DNA of 64,000 nucleotides from Balaenoptera acutorostrata (Eukaryota; Chordata; Mammalia; Artiodactyla; Balaenopteridae): NCBI RefSeq assembly GCF_949987535.1, contig NC_080077.1, positions 38,830,561 to 38,894,560 of the forward strand, written 5' to 3'. The notes beneath the pieces were generated by a model, which saw nothing but the letters and a program-made list of their open reading frames with translations, had not been told where the DNA came from and searched no databases. Numbering within the stretch: the first letter of the stretch is position 1; the number at the start of each line of letters is the position of its first letter. This document shows, piece by piece, positions 1 to 11,708 of this stretch. The translations under genes were made by a program, and so were the position numbers.

Positions 1-894
1 AGAAAGATGGAAGGAGGGACGAAGAAGGAGGAAAGGAAGGATTACAAATAACTGAACATTTAATGAAAGACATCTATATTATATATGTTGGTTGTTTTCC
101 CTTCTCATACACCCTCTGTTGCTTCAAATATTGTTAAGATACAAGCTTTTAGATTTTACACCTAGATCTCACTGATTCGTGAAGATTGTAATTAAAAGTA
201 AAATCTTCCCATTTATCAAGATTACACACTAATTTGAAGAATCAAAATAAATTCGTTTGAGTATGTTTGGTACTTGACTCCAACCATAAACTTTATTAAT
301 GCTTTGTTAAAATAACAATGACAACAATAATAATGAATAGCAGAGACAATATATACTCAGCCAAGTGCCTGTATTAGAGACTTCCAGTTTTTTCTGTAAC
401 CAACCTTTGGGAGATTTAATAACTATTAAAGCATCTACCAAGAAAATCCTCAAGAGAGGCTTATAATTTAAAAAACATGGCTACTTTGGACTTCCATCTG
501 ATGGAGATCACTGCATCAGAAAAGGGCCAATTCATCTGATTACTCATTCATTTCTGATCGCATTTAAATTGCATCATCTTTAAAATAGTGAGTTCACTAT
601 TAAGGGACCCGTGTAAAGGGACACAAGGGAATTTACCTTTTTTGAGCAACTCTATATAGCAGGCGTGGTGTCTTACTTAAATTATTTTACTTATCCCTCA
701 GGAAATCCCTTAGCTAGACAACAATTATTAACTCTATTTTTAACTTATCAGGCGACTAGCTCGTATAATTCAGTCATGGAAAAGGGATTCTGTGTGTTTC
801 TAAAGTCCAGTTCTCTGTTACTCTCCTCCATTTCTAGATATTTTGCCTGGAATTTCCTTGTCACCTTTAGTCACTTGGTTTGCTCCTTCTCATC
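1..894. other. Unrecognised AT-rich DNA
   Basis: I recognise no gene or repeat here apart from a purine-rich start (GGAAGGA-like motifs, 1-45). A short open frame on the + strand from 665 starts at GTG, has no recognisable domain and runs into the L2 remnant, so I do not call it. Confidence 0.5.
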
Positions 895-1045
895 CTTGGT
901 GTCTGTGATACCTACCTCTCTCGGGCCATTCTCTTTAACTCGTCTCCCCCAGTACACTGTTCTTGCCTTTCTCTCCTTTGGGTTCCCAGCCTTGCCAACA
1001 GTGCCTGGCACACGGTAAACATTCACCAAATGTGAAGAGAACTAA
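895..1045 (+). repeat. L2 LINE 3' end remnant
   Basis: The stretch ends with the phrase 'cagtgcctggcacacggtaa', which is the hallmark of the LINE-2 3' end (a 'tgcctggcacatagtagg' motif followed by an ATTCA-type end). The preceding pyrimidine-rich text fits the L2 3' UTR. The copy is heavily diverged, so it is an ancient insertion. Borders are approximate. Confidence 0.6.
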
Positions 1046-2959
1046 CCAAGATCCCTTCCCCATCTTGTGCTTTTTATTTAGAGGACTAAAAACTAAATTT
1101 ACATTTTAAAAAAGTCAGAATTTGAACTCTGTATCAAGCTGGTCCTTCATTATGTTGGGCTTTCACCTAAAAAGTGGGCATAACATTTAGCCGTCACAAA
1201 TATGCCATAACATAAAGTGATGGCAAAATGTAAAGTTTCTCAGGACCATGTTAAGATAACAAGGCAGACTAATGTAGCTCATCGGTTTTAAATTATTTCT
1301 ACAAAAAGTAACACAGGTACACACATATGACACACATCTCTGTAAAGGTGTAGATATTTAATGTATATAGAGGGAAATCACATTTAACAGTAAATCAAAA
1401 GTTAATGCTTTAAAAAAAAACATGCTGTTTTTCATTAAGGCTACAGGCAAGAGGAAGAAGAAGACTTCTGGAGCTTTTTTGGGTGCAGTCCATTGGAGGC
1501 TGGGTGAGGGAGGTGGTAAGAGGACAGTTTTGTTGTAACTGGATTATGCTTGGCTCCCTGGTGTAAGTGGAGAGCTGACTGACCCCTGGGGAAGATGTCC
1601 CTGGGGAAAATATGCGCTTAGAGAGCAGCTGAGCATGACCTACAATAAAGTGGTAAATTATGTCTAGATCAGACACACTAATACCTACCCTTTCTTTTGG
1701 GCTAGAGAGCACAGAAGTGTTTCCTCCCCAAGGCAAAATTGAAAGGAAAAAAATTTTCTTTCCTTCCACTGCAGTAAATATTTGAGGAAGTTAAGAAGCA
1801 AATTGATTTCCAAAACAAACAAAAACAGAACAGCCTTTCTATGCACTATTCAGGGTCCCCAGAGGTACACTGAGCAGGTTGGTGGATGCTGTCTCAGAAT
1901 CTGAAGAAAAAAAGATTGGTTTCTTTGTCCCTCTCCCTTCTCCAAACTGAAATTTATTTCAGGGAGCCCTGTAGGCAGAAACACCAAATTTAGAGCCACT
2001 ACTGCCCAAGGACAAACACATTCCAGTCTCAACAGAAAACTTCCCAACAATTTGAACCCTCTCTGGGGAAGCAGCAGAGATGACTGCGGGCAATCTGGTT
2101 GTATACCTGTAATCTCCACACGGCCAAAGACAAAGTGAGTTTTATTAGCTACTTTAATACTATGGAAGGCACCCAAATTATGATTTTTACTGCAATTAGC
2201 TTACAGCACAGCCATAATATATCTCAGCTGCAGCACCGTTCTATTGGAAAAGGAATGAAATTCTTTCATAATTCAGAAATATTATAAAAACTACTTCCAG
2301 TGTGATCCTCAATACAAAATGGACAGTTACCAGTATAACTGAGGGCAGGCACATGGACATAAAGGATGTCCTTTGGAAAAACATTGGAACATAAAACCTT
2401 ATATGAGTCATAAATAAAGTTTACAAGCGATGTAACTCTGGGAATAATGCACACTGGCTGTGGCTCACCCAACAAGCAATGACTGTCAAAGTAACTACCT
2501 GGTCGGCTCTCATTTAATCTGTGGTATTAGTATTATCAACAGTAAGAGTCAATGTTTAATATTTTTTAAGGATAGCAAGTAAGCAAATTGGATGCCAATG
2601 AAAGCTATTTTATGGGTTATACCCATACATACCTTGAGGCCTGAAAACAAACTGTCCTTTGCAGTTATTAAAGAACAAAACATTAAATATATCAACATGT
2701 TTTATAAAAGTTTTAAATTATAGACTACAGTTGATCTTCATCTAATGTTGGTCAAACTGCTGAAATGAATAGCGGTTACCATATTGATTCCCTCAAAACT
2801 ATCAAAATGAGCTTTTCACATCCCAGCTGTATTATCACTGATTATAATGAAATGAATTAGATTAATTAGCACGGTATAACAATGACAGAAGATGATGTGG
2901 ATAGAGATAGGGGAATTCCCTTGTGCCTTAAGAACCCTATTAAGAAAGTTAATAACAAC
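1046..2959. other. Unrecognised DNA
   Basis: No convincing repeat or exon. Open frames of about 110-120 codons on the minus strand (1410-1769, 1850-2176) have no domain and no splice-supported context, and I regard them as chance. Confidence 0.5.
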
Positions 2960-3165
2960 ATGTCACAACTGTTAAGCGAGTTTATATATGCCATAGAGTA
3001 TGCTAAGTTTATGTAATTTATCCTATTTATACTTACAAAATACCCTTAGGATAGATGTATTATTATCACCGTTTTACCAGATAGGGACAAAATGCTTAGA
3101 GAGTTTATGCAATTTGTCTGGATTCTCAAAGCTGGGAGGCTACAGAACTGGGCATCAGCCACTGT
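2960..3165 (-). repeat. MIR SINE remnant
   Basis: Read on the + strand, this carries the antisense MIR core order: a 'gccatagagtatgctaag' segment, a run resembling 'atcaccgttttaccagatag', then 'gagagtttatgcaatttgtc' and a degenerate 'agctgggaggctacagaact'. These match the antisense phrases for 'attttacagatgagg', 'ttaagtaacttgcccaagg' and 'agctagtaag'. Divergence is high, as expected for this mammal-wide family. Confidence 0.65.
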
Positions 3166-3819
3166 ATAAAATGACAGGACTAACCACAAAAGACCACGCC
3201 CAAATCATTTTTTTACCTATCCAACCTGCAAAAAGTGAGGCTTTTTCCTCCCCCTACCCTTTGATTTTTTTTTATGACCTTGGAAATATTTTAAGTTAAA
3301 AAAGTTCCAGTGAACATATTCATTCCCCATTTTAATTGCTAAGCATTACATGGCACTGTATCTTCCTGTTCCTTTGAAATCCACACAAGCTCCAGGTTTT
3401 TTTCTCTATCCTTCTCAAGATGTTTCCAAGCCTCTCTTCTAGTCCCCAACCATTATTATTACATTTTTAACGTCTTTATTGGAGTATAATTGCCTTAGAA
3501 TGCTGTGTTAGTTTCTACTGTATAACAAAGTGAAGCAGCTATACGTATACATATATCCCCATATCCCCTCCCTCTTGGTTTCTCTCCCACCCTCCCTATC
3601 CCACCCCTCTAGGTGGTCACAAAGCACTGAGCTGATCTCCCTGTGCTATTCCGCTGCTTCTCACTAGCTATTTTACATTTGGTAGTGTATATATGTCCAT
3701 GCCACTCTCTCACTTTGTCCCAGCTTACCCTTCCCCCTCCCCATGTCCTCAAGTCCATTCTCTACATCAGCGTCTTCATTCCTGTCTTGCCCTTAGGTTC
3801 TTCAGAACCATTCTTTTTT

Positions 3820-6553
3820 TCAGATTCCATATATGTGTGTTATGGTATTTGTTTTTCTCTGACTTACTTCACTCTGTATAACAGACTCTAGATCCATCCA
3901 CCTCACTACAAATAACTCAATTTTGTTTCTTCTTATGGCTGAGTAGTATTTCCTTGTATATATGTGCCACATCTTTATCCATTCATCTGTCAATGGACAC
4001 TTAGGTTGCTTCCATGTCCTGGCTATTGTAAATAGAGCTGCAATGAAGATTGTGGTACATGACTCTTTTTGAATTATGGTTTTCTCAGGGTATATGACCA
4101 GTAGTGGGATTGCTGGGTCATACGGTAGTTCTATTTTTAGTTTTTTAAAGGAACCTCATACTGTTCTCCATAGTGGCTGTATCAATTTACATTCCAACCA
4201 ACAGTGCAAGAGGGTTCCCCTTTTCTCCACACCCTCTCCAGCATTTATTTTTTCTAGATTTTTTGATGATGGTCATGCTGACAGGTGTGAGGTGATACCT
4301 CACTGTAGCTTTGATTTCCATTTCTCTAATGATTAGTGATGTTGAGCATCCTTTCATGTGTTTTTTGGCGATCTGTATATCTTCTTTGGAGAAATGTCTA
4401 TTTAGGTATTCTACCTATTTTTGGATTGGGTTGTTTGCACTTTTGATATTGAGCTGCATGAGCTGCTTGTATATTTTCGAGATTAATCTTTTGTCAGTTG
4501 CTTCTTTTGCAAATATTTTCTCCCATTCTGAGGGTTGCCTTTTCGTCTTCTTTATGGATTCCTTTGCTGTGCAAAAGCTTTTAAGTTTCATTAGGTCCCA
4601 TTTGTTTATTTTTGTTTTTATTTGCATTTCTCTACGAGATGGGTCAAAAAAGGATCTTGCTGTGATTTATGTCATAGAGTGTTCTGCCTATGTTTTCTTC
4701 TAAGAGTTTTATAGTGTCTGGCCTTACATTTAGGTCTTTAATCCATTTTGAGTTTATTTTTGTGTATGGTGTTAGGGAGTGTTCTAATTTCATTCTTTTA
4801 CATGTAGCTGTCCAGTTTTCACAGCCCAACTTACTGAAGGGGCTGTCTTTTCTCCATTGTATATCCTTGCCTCCTTTATCAAGGATAAGGTAACCACAGG
4901 TGTGTAGGTTTATCTCTGAGCTTTCTATTCTGTTCCATTGATCTATATTTCTGTTTTTGTGTCAGTACCATACTGTCTTGATTACTGTAGCTTTGTAGTA
5001 TAGTCTGAAGCCAGGGCGCCTGATTCCTCCAGCTCCGTTTTTCTTTCTCAAGATTGCTTTGGCTATTTGGGGTCTTTTGTGTTTCCATACAAATTGTGAG
5101 ATTTGTTGTTGTAGTTCTGTGAAAAATGCCATTGGTAGTCTGATAGGGATTGCATTGAATCTGTAGATTGCTTTGGGTACTATAGTCATTTTCACAATGT
5201 TGATACTTCCAATCCAAGAACATGGTATGTCTCTCTATCTGTTTGTATCATCTTCAATTTCCTTCATCAGTGTCTTATAGTTTTCTGCATACCGGTCTTT
5301 TGTCTCCTTAGGTAGGTTTATTCCTAGGTATTTTATTATTTTTTGTTGCAGTGGTAAATGAGAATGTTTCCAAAATTTCTCTTTCAGATTTTTCATCATT
5401 AATGCATAGGAATGCAAGAGATTTCTGTGCATTAATTTTGTAGCCTGCAACTTTACCAAATTCATTGATTAGCTCTAGTAGTTTTCTGGTAGCATCTTTA
5501 GGATTCTCTGTGTATAGTATCATGTCATCTGCAAACAGTGACAGTTTTACTTCTTCTTTTCCAATTTGGATTCCTTTTATTTCTTTTTCTTCTCTGATTG
5601 CTGTGGCTAAAACTTCCAAAACTATGTTGAATAACAGTGGTGAGAGTGGGCAACCTTGTCTTGTTCCTGATCTTAGTGGAAATGGTTTCAGTTTTTCACC
5701 ATTGAGAACGATGTTGGCTGTGGGTTTGTCATATATGGCCTTTATTATGTTGAGGTAAGTTCCCTCCATGCCTACTTTCTGGAGGGTCTTTATCATAAGT
5801 GGGTGATGAATTTTGTCGAAAGCTTTTTCTGCATCTATTGAGATAATATGGTTTTTCTCCTTCAGTTTGTTAATATGGTGTATCACATTGATTGATTTGT
5901 GTATATTGAAGAATCCTTGCATTCCTGGGATAAACCCCACTTGATCATGGTTTATGATCCTTTTAATGGGCTGTTGAATTCTGTTTGCTAGTATTTTGTT
6001 GAGGATTTTTTCATCATGTTCATCAATGATATTGGCCTGTAGTTTTCCCTCTTTGTGACATTCTTGTCTGGTTTTGGTATCAGGGTGATGGTGGCCTCGT
6101 AGAATGAGTTCAGGAGTGTTCCTCCCTCTGCTATATTTTGGAAGAGTTTGAGAAGGATAGGTGTTAGCCCTTCTCTAAATGTTTGACAGAATTCACCTGT
6201 GATGCCATCTTGCCCTGGGCTTTTGTTTGTTGGAAGATTTTTAATCACAGTCTCAATTTCAGTGCTTGTGATTGGTCTGTTTATACTTGCTATTTCTTCC
6301 TGGTTCAGTCTTGGAAGGTTGTGCTTTTCTAGGGATTTATCCATTTCTTCCAGGTTGTCCATTTTATTGGCATATAGTTGCTTGTAGTAATCTCTCATGA
6401 TCCTTTGTATTTCTGCAGTGTCAGTTGTTACTTCTCCTTTTTCATTTCTAATTCTATTGATGTGAGTCTTCTCCCTTTTTTTCTTGCTGAGTCTGGATAA
6501 TGGTTTATCAATTTTGTTTACCTTCTCAAAGAACCAGATTTCAGTTTTATTGT
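3820..6553 (-). pseudogene. L1 ORF2 remnant (reverse transcriptase to C-terminus), broken
   Basis: This is a relic of the L1 ORF2 protein, which in intact elements nicks the target and reverse-transcribes L1 RNA in the nucleus. The endonuclease domain is absent. Visible parts in order are: the pre-RT region (5988-6398, with [13 protein letters not shown] and a 'KSPGQDG' variant); the RT palm (5308-5940) with IDAEKAFDK, the [14 protein letters not shown] block and the catalytic FADD box at 5524-5535; the thumb and connecting region (4962-5195, with [20 protein letters not shown]); and the WIKDLNVRP stretch (4644-4829). The final stop is TGA at 3820-3822. The frame changes several times, for example near 6010, where bases are missing relative to related copies, and between 5308 and 5235. 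It is a dead copy and makes no full protein. Confidence 0.88.
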
Positions 6554-6970
6554 TTTTCTGATGGGCAGGACTGCATTTGGTGGTGTGTTTTGTGAACTTA
6601 TGATTTTAGCAGCCTCTCTGCTAATAGGTGGGGCTGTGTTCCTGTCTTGCTTGTTGTTTAGCATGGGGTGTACAGCACTGAAGCTTGCTGGTCCTTGAGT
6701 GGAGCTGGGTCTTAGTCTTGAGACGGAGATCTCTGGCAGAACTCTCACCAATTGACATTACGTGGGGCAGGGAGGTCTCTGGTGGTCCAATGTCCTGAAC
6801 TCGGCTCTCCCACCTCAGAGACTCAAGCCTGACATCTGGCTGTAGCACAAAGACCGTGTAGGCCACACAGCTTGCTCAGAAGAAAATGGTGGGAGGAAGG
6901 GGCAGAGCTGGAACTGAGCATTCCTCTGTCAAATCACCAAGCTGAATTCAGAGCACCACCACCAGCACGA
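6554..6970 (-). mobile_element. L1 5' UTR segment fused to ORF2 remnant
   Basis: Read on the minus strand, phrases such as 'gaggtgggagagcc', 'gagatctccgtctcaag' and 'gaccagcaagcttcagtgct' match my memory of the 5' UTR upstream of ORF1 in whale and ruminant L1. It joins the ORF2 remnant around 6550-6556. The short run 'aaaaaca' there is compatible with a microhomology joint. No GT/AG splice signature is obvious at the joint. The outer 100 bases (6870-6970) I cannot match to L1, but the TSD at 6971 places them inside the element. Confidence 0.65.
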
Positions 6971-6986
6971 AGTCCCAACCATTATT

Positions 6987-9719
6987 TAACATCAGAGGAT
7001 GTTACTTCTATTCTCACAGTATACTCCCTGCCTAGCCCATCTCATTCCTGCCCGTGATTTCAAATACCATCTCTATGTCACTGAATTCACATGGTGCAAC
7101 TAGTCCCAAAGTGAAGAACCTTTCAGGAAACATGAGAATCAAGCATGTATGTACTCATTAAGCTTAAGTTAATCAAGATTATAACTGCAGAGTTCTACAT
7201 TGCATTAAATCACACAGAAATAAAACTTAACATTTCTTGGAAAAAAATTGGCCCCAATTAACTTTTTAAGAAATATGAAGAACTTAGCTTTATTTCTTTA
7301 CTACTATTATTTGTACCATCTGTTTTCACTTTGTTATTAAAGCATACAATATGTATATACATGAAAGCATTCTGGATATCCATGATCATTACCTTAAGTT
7401 TATTACTTGCAAGACACTGTATTTATATTTAATGAAACATGTTATTTTACTATTTGAGTAAAATACTCAAATACTATTTACTATTTACTATTACAACTGG
7501 CTAATTATTTCATTGAAACAAACTGTGACATTGTATTGACGGTGTATTGAGGGCTTGTCCAAAGTGTAACTAATATCCAGTCTAACATATGATCAAACTT
7601 TTCTGAGTCAACATCAGACACATAACAAGCATCAAATGTTTGGGATGAGTAGTGAGAGCCACAGGAATTCAGAGAAAGGAGAGCTGATGTCAATGTCAGA
7701 GCCAGCTGGGGCCTTAGTCCCTTCACTAAATCCTTTATTGCAGCATTGAGAAAGCTGATCGTTTCATGGATAGTCCTCTCCACAACAGCCATGGTCTTCA
7801 AACTTAATGTACCCTTTTCAAGTAATTCTATAAAACCATGTACCCCTCACAGACTTTGAGGTTGACATTTAGTTTTTTCGTGGCAAGTTTAAATAGCAAG
7901 AGATATAAGCTGTGGCACACTAAAAAGATAAATGTTTTGGAATAAAATTTACATAAGTCTTGTAGTAAATCCAAAGTAATCTAAATACTAGAGGGAACAA
8001 CATGAACAAGATATTATTTACAGCTGGAAGTTTTATTTCACTCCTATTTCCTTTTGAACTCATATTTCTATCCCCACTGAATTTTATCCTAATGTAATAA
8101 GTTTTATGCTTGAAAGTCTTTTTATTGATCATATTTCTCTGTAATAAAAATATGTAAAAATGACTTTTTAAAAAAATTCCTCATGACCATATGACTAAGT
8201 GTAAAACAATTTTCTTCTGGATTGAGTTATAATGAAAATTATGTGAAGAGCACAATTACCCAAACAAATGTATCTAAAGTTGCGATGAATAATTAGTAAA
8301 CAAAGATCACAATTACTAGAAATTAATCTCTTAATGAGATGAATAGTTTGGCTTTTTTCCATTTATTTCATGTATTCCATGGGTGACTATTACTTATTGT
8401 TAAAAGGAGACAGCATCAATTTTCTCCCATATTTTTAGTTTGTTTTATCTTTATTACTATAACTGTGGAGATTCTTTGTTCACATGAATAGATGGAAATG
8501 GAAGAAACTCATTTATTATAGCAATGTCACTCAAATCCTTGAACTCCTTCTCAGTTGCATGCCAAAAGTCAGTGATCTTTCATCAAAAATTACTTTAATC
8601 ATATATTGGCTGACAATTCAATTAGGCCCTTCTGCAATTTAGCTTAAACAGAGAACTGTAAACCACCTGACTTGCAAATGGATTTGTTAACCAGTCATTA
8701 GAGCCATTCCACCTATCAATACAACCAAATTTTCTCTCTCACATTTTTGGGGGACAGGGTAGATGGGGAATTGGGGGAGGTGGGTATCCTCAAAGCTCTG
8801 AGTCTATATACCAGTGACAAATCCTCATATAACCCCAGGGAGTGCAGTTTAAAGTCCACTATACAATAGCATGATGACAACTTATATTACATTTATATAT
8901 GTTCACTTCTCCTAAAAGTATACTAGTGAGTAAAACTAGAGCACACAGATTTGAACCAAATAAATGAAAAATCTCCCAAGGATCTTCCTTTTATTATCAG
9001 CAAATAAACACACACACATTAATGGTTCAAATATCTATCACAATTAATTCAGTTTTAAGACAAGTTATGCAGAAATCTTCCAAAGAACGCCGGGATTTGT
9101 TTTTATATTCCTCAGCAAGATTGTATCAGCCAAACAAGGCAATGCATTATCAGTAATACCCATTCATCCATTCAACTACAATTTTTGGAAAACAACTAGA
9201 AGATGTATTTCCTTAGTTGGATTCTGAGAAATAGAAAATTGGCTCAAACCTAAACAATGTTTCCTGGTTACAAACACATTTGTTAAAGAGTTACAGGGAA
9301 TTATTAAGAAAGCAGCCAAGTACTTAAAGCAGTGTTGAGCGGTTTTACAGCTTTAGGAGACTGCAAGCTGAGGCTTTCCTTGTTCGGTGGTAAATCCCTG
9401 GAACTCGCACAAACAGATACACACAATGCAGCTGAAAGTACCAACAGGCACAACCTCCAAAAAACCAAATGTGTGTCCATTTTTATTTGTAGAATGTAGT
9501 TCCTTTAGGAACGTTTATTTTCGGTTTGTATTTTTATCATATATTTGTCATGAGATGAAATTGTACGAGAAACTATACTTATTAAGAATGAAAAGGAAGA
9601 AAATAAAAAATAAGAGAGCACATGGCCTTTGCTAGGCACTAAAATCATAAGCAAAAGGTTTATATTTTTAACTTATGAATTAATATCTATGTTTTCCCCT
9701 ATTTTTCCTGTAGGAACTA
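6987..9719. other. Unrecognised AT-rich DNA
   Basis: No gene or clear repeat. The 98-codon minus-strand frame at 7505-7801 has no domain. 8730-8790 is a short G-rich island ('gggggaggtgggta') in otherwise AT-rich sequence. Confidence 0.5.
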
Positions 9720-9850
9720 CATTGAGGCGGATCTCCCCCTACAGTAATACCAAATGAAAAACATTACTCACCGAAAAAGCAGAATCCTGACGGCGCTCCT
9801 CACTCCTTGCCTTAAACCATGTTAACAATTGATGCCGTCCACGCACGCCT
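9720..9850. other. Small CpG cluster
   Basis: About nine CpG dinucleotides fall within 130 bases, in sequence that is otherwise CpG-poor. It sits immediately upstream of the LTR-like repeat and includes a 'ttttatacgtgggggt' stretch. It could be the promoter-side edge of the LTR-like repeat or a unique regulatory stretch. I recognise no gene start. Confidence 0.35.
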
Positions 9851-10402
9851 TTTATACGTGGGGGTATGCGGCTTTCTAAGATGATTCTCCATGACCCACA
9901 CCCTTGTCAAATCATCTCCATCTCTGGTATGAGAGACACCTGTGATATGATGGCCATCACTCCTGTGATGAGTTTACTTGGTTCAGCTGACTTTAAGAAA
10001 GCATGCCTCTCTTCAGTGGGCCTTATCCAATCACATGAGCCCTTTAAATCTGCATGGAGACATCAAGTCAGAGATTCGAAGCATGAGAGGGAAATTCTCT
10101 GTCACTGGCTTCAAAGATGGAGGGGACCACCTGAGAGGGAATGCAGATTGCCTCTAAAAGCCGAGAGCAGCCAGAAAGGAAAGAAAAATCTCAGCCCTGT
10201 AAGCGCCAGGAACTAAGGTCCGCCACAATCATGTGAGCTTGGAAGAGGATCCCGAGTTCAGATGGTAATGCAGCCCAGCTGACACCTTGATTTTAGCCTT
10301 GTGAGACCCTAAGCAGAGATTTTAGCCTTGTGAGACCAGCCTCATCAGCCCAGTCTTCTCATCTACAGGACCGTGAGCTAATAAACAGGTGTTTTAAGGC
10401 AC
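9851..10402 (+). mobile_element. MaLR-like LTR, 5' portion (split)
   Basis: The stretch reads like an ancient mammalian LTR of the MLT1/MaLR kind. It contains 'cactcctgtgatgagttta', 'ccaatcacatgagcccttt', 'gagattcgaagcatgagagg', 'gaatgagctt'-like text, 'gacaccttgattttagcctt' and a polyadenylation signal AATAAA at 10380-10385 followed by 'gttttaaggcac'. The expected continuation 'taagtttgtgg' is found 397 bases later, because another LTR has inserted at 10403. A 20-base direct repeat (10289-10308 and 10318-10337) has enlarged it locally. The subfamily is uncertain and no viral gene is present. Confidence 0.65.
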
Positions 10403-10799
10403 TGTGGGCTTGTAAACCAGCCCCCATACAGCGAGGGTAAGGAGAAACTGAAGAAAGAGGCAAGTCACTCCAGATTGGCAGGTGGCAGATTTACTAAGCA
10501 AAGGAACTTACATGGGAGGTTGTCTCGGGTGGCCGCAAGACAAGTAAATCTCCACACCCACCTGCCAGAATCGTAAAAGTTTATATAGAGGCTTTAATGA
10601 GGTTCAGCTACCTACAAAGTCCAGGTGGTCTCAACAAACTTTACTCTCTCAAGGCTACATCCTTGGAACAGCTCCTAGTGTGGGAATGGTGGCCGGAGCA
10701 TACATTCCAAGGACAGGGGAAGGGATGGGGTGCCTCTGATTGCCCGAGTCCAGCTTGTGGTCAACTCAGGTCACGTCTTCTTGATGACCTCCTCCAACT
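10403..10799 (-). mobile_element. Solo LTR inserted in the MaLR-like LTR
   Basis: The 397 bp insert is bounded by a 5 bp target duplication GGCAC (10398-10402 and 10800-10804). It cleanly interrupts the 'ttttaaggcac/taagtttgtgg' end of the outer LTR. Read on the minus strand it has LTR architecture: a TATATAAA box (complement of 10580-10587), then about 90 bases later an AGTAAA polyadenylation-like hexamer (complement of 10490-10495), and a terminal ACA. The opposite end reads AG where TG is expected, which one substitution would explain. No internal viral sequence is present, so it is a solo LTR left by LTR-LTR recombination. The family is not identified; a 5 bp TSD does not decide the class. 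Confidence 0.7.
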
Positions 10800-10850
10800 G
10801 GCACTAAGTTTGTGGGAACTTGTTATACAGCAACAGGAGACTAATATACA
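10800..10850 (+). mobile_element. MaLR-like LTR, 3' end (split)
   Basis: This short piece ('aagtttgtgggaacttgtta', then 'cagcaacaggagactaatat') is the conserved terminal segment of MLT1-like LTRs. It continues the element broken at 10402. Confidence 0.7.
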
Positions 10851-11129
10851 TGCATTCCACAGACATACCATTAGGGAAATTCGAGTACCTTCCAAAAGTC
10901 TGAAAGGGCATTACTCCTGTACCTGTCCAAGATAATCTGGACACTGTCTACCTACTGGTTTGGGCTCTGTACTGTGAACAAGAGCCCCTCAGTGTCCACC
11001 AAAGGGAAAATAAACGTGATTGATGGAAACCAAGAGTTGAAGCTATAATATATCTGAAAACTGCAATACGAAAGAGACTGATTCTCCACTTCATTATTTC
11101 TCGTTCTGTTTATTAAGCCTCTGAAGTAT

Positions 11130-11245
11130 GAGTGAACTACACTTTGCACTTTGCTTATATAAACATTCTCATTTAACTGTCTCAACTCCATGAAGCAGCT
11201 ATATCCTCATTTCAAAGATGAGAAAATAGAGTCCTAGTGGTTTAT
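11130..11245 (-). repeat. MIR SINE fragment
   Basis: The + strand shows the antisense MIR core: 'catttaactgtctcaactcc', 'tcctcatttcaaagatgaga', 'aaatagagtcct'. It is short and diverged. Confidence 0.55.
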
Positions 11246-11514
11246 CTTTAATATATTTCATGTTTTCTTAATCTTATATCTCTCCTATATTTTATACCTA
11301 AAGTGTCTCTGTATCTTCAGTTTTCATATATCACCTTTGAAACAGCCACACTCCAGACAACCTCACCACCAAACCAGTTAATGAATTTTGAGACCTCTCA
11401 TTCTTAGTTCTTGACTCAGTTCTTTGAAACTACCCATTTGAATATGCTGTCCTCTGAGTTTACTGGCAGGCCACTTTGTTTATACATTGAAGGTGTCAAT
11501 AGGCTAAACTTTCC

Positions 11515-11708
11515 TAAAGCGGTGATATTCCAGCCCCAGCTGCACATGAGAATCACCCAGGAGCATTAAAACATCTGCTATCTGGGTCCCAGCGCCAGAC
11601 ATAATGATTTAATATTATCATTTATCAAGTGGGGCCTGAGCTTGAAATGTTTTTAAATCTCTCCTGGAGATTCTAAGATGGAGTCAAGGTCAAGACCCCT
11701 GATGTAGA
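11515..11708. repeat. MER5A-like hAT-Charlie element
   Basis: It begins 'ccccagctgcacatgagaat' then 'cacccaggagc', and ends with 'tctcctggagattctaagat', consistent with the short terminal-inverted hAT-Charlie non-autonomous family MER5A. It has no transposase and is an ancient fossil. Confidence 0.65.

Larger units (their letters stand above)
3458..6970 (-). mobile_element. L1 retrotransposon, internally deleted, with TSDs
   Basis: This is one antisense L1 insertion. The 3' end is at 3458-3819 (3' UTR; the poly-A is reduced to a T-rich 'acatttttaac'). A degenerate ORF2 remnant fills 3820 to about 6553. From about 6554 to 6970 the sequence matches what I remember of the cetartiodactyl L1 5' UTR in the same minus-strand orientation. 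The ends are flanked by near-perfect duplications: 'agtccccaaccattatt' at 3441-3457 and 'agtcccaaccattatt' at 6971-6986, differing by one C. The rest of the 5' UTR, all of ORF1 and the endonuclease and N-terminal parts of ORF2 are missing. The element is therefore only about 3.5 kb long against roughly 6 kb or more for a full-length copy. It cannot move on its own. Confidence 0.88.

Noticed and set aside
665..1018. A 117-codon frame with a hydrophobic stretch
   Set aside because: It starts at GTG and its second half is the L2 3' end, so it is chance.
10289..10337. 20-base direct repeat as a possible TSD of another insertion
   Set aside because: The copies are only 9 bases apart, both lie within the LTR text, and nothing element-like separates them. 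It is a local duplication.
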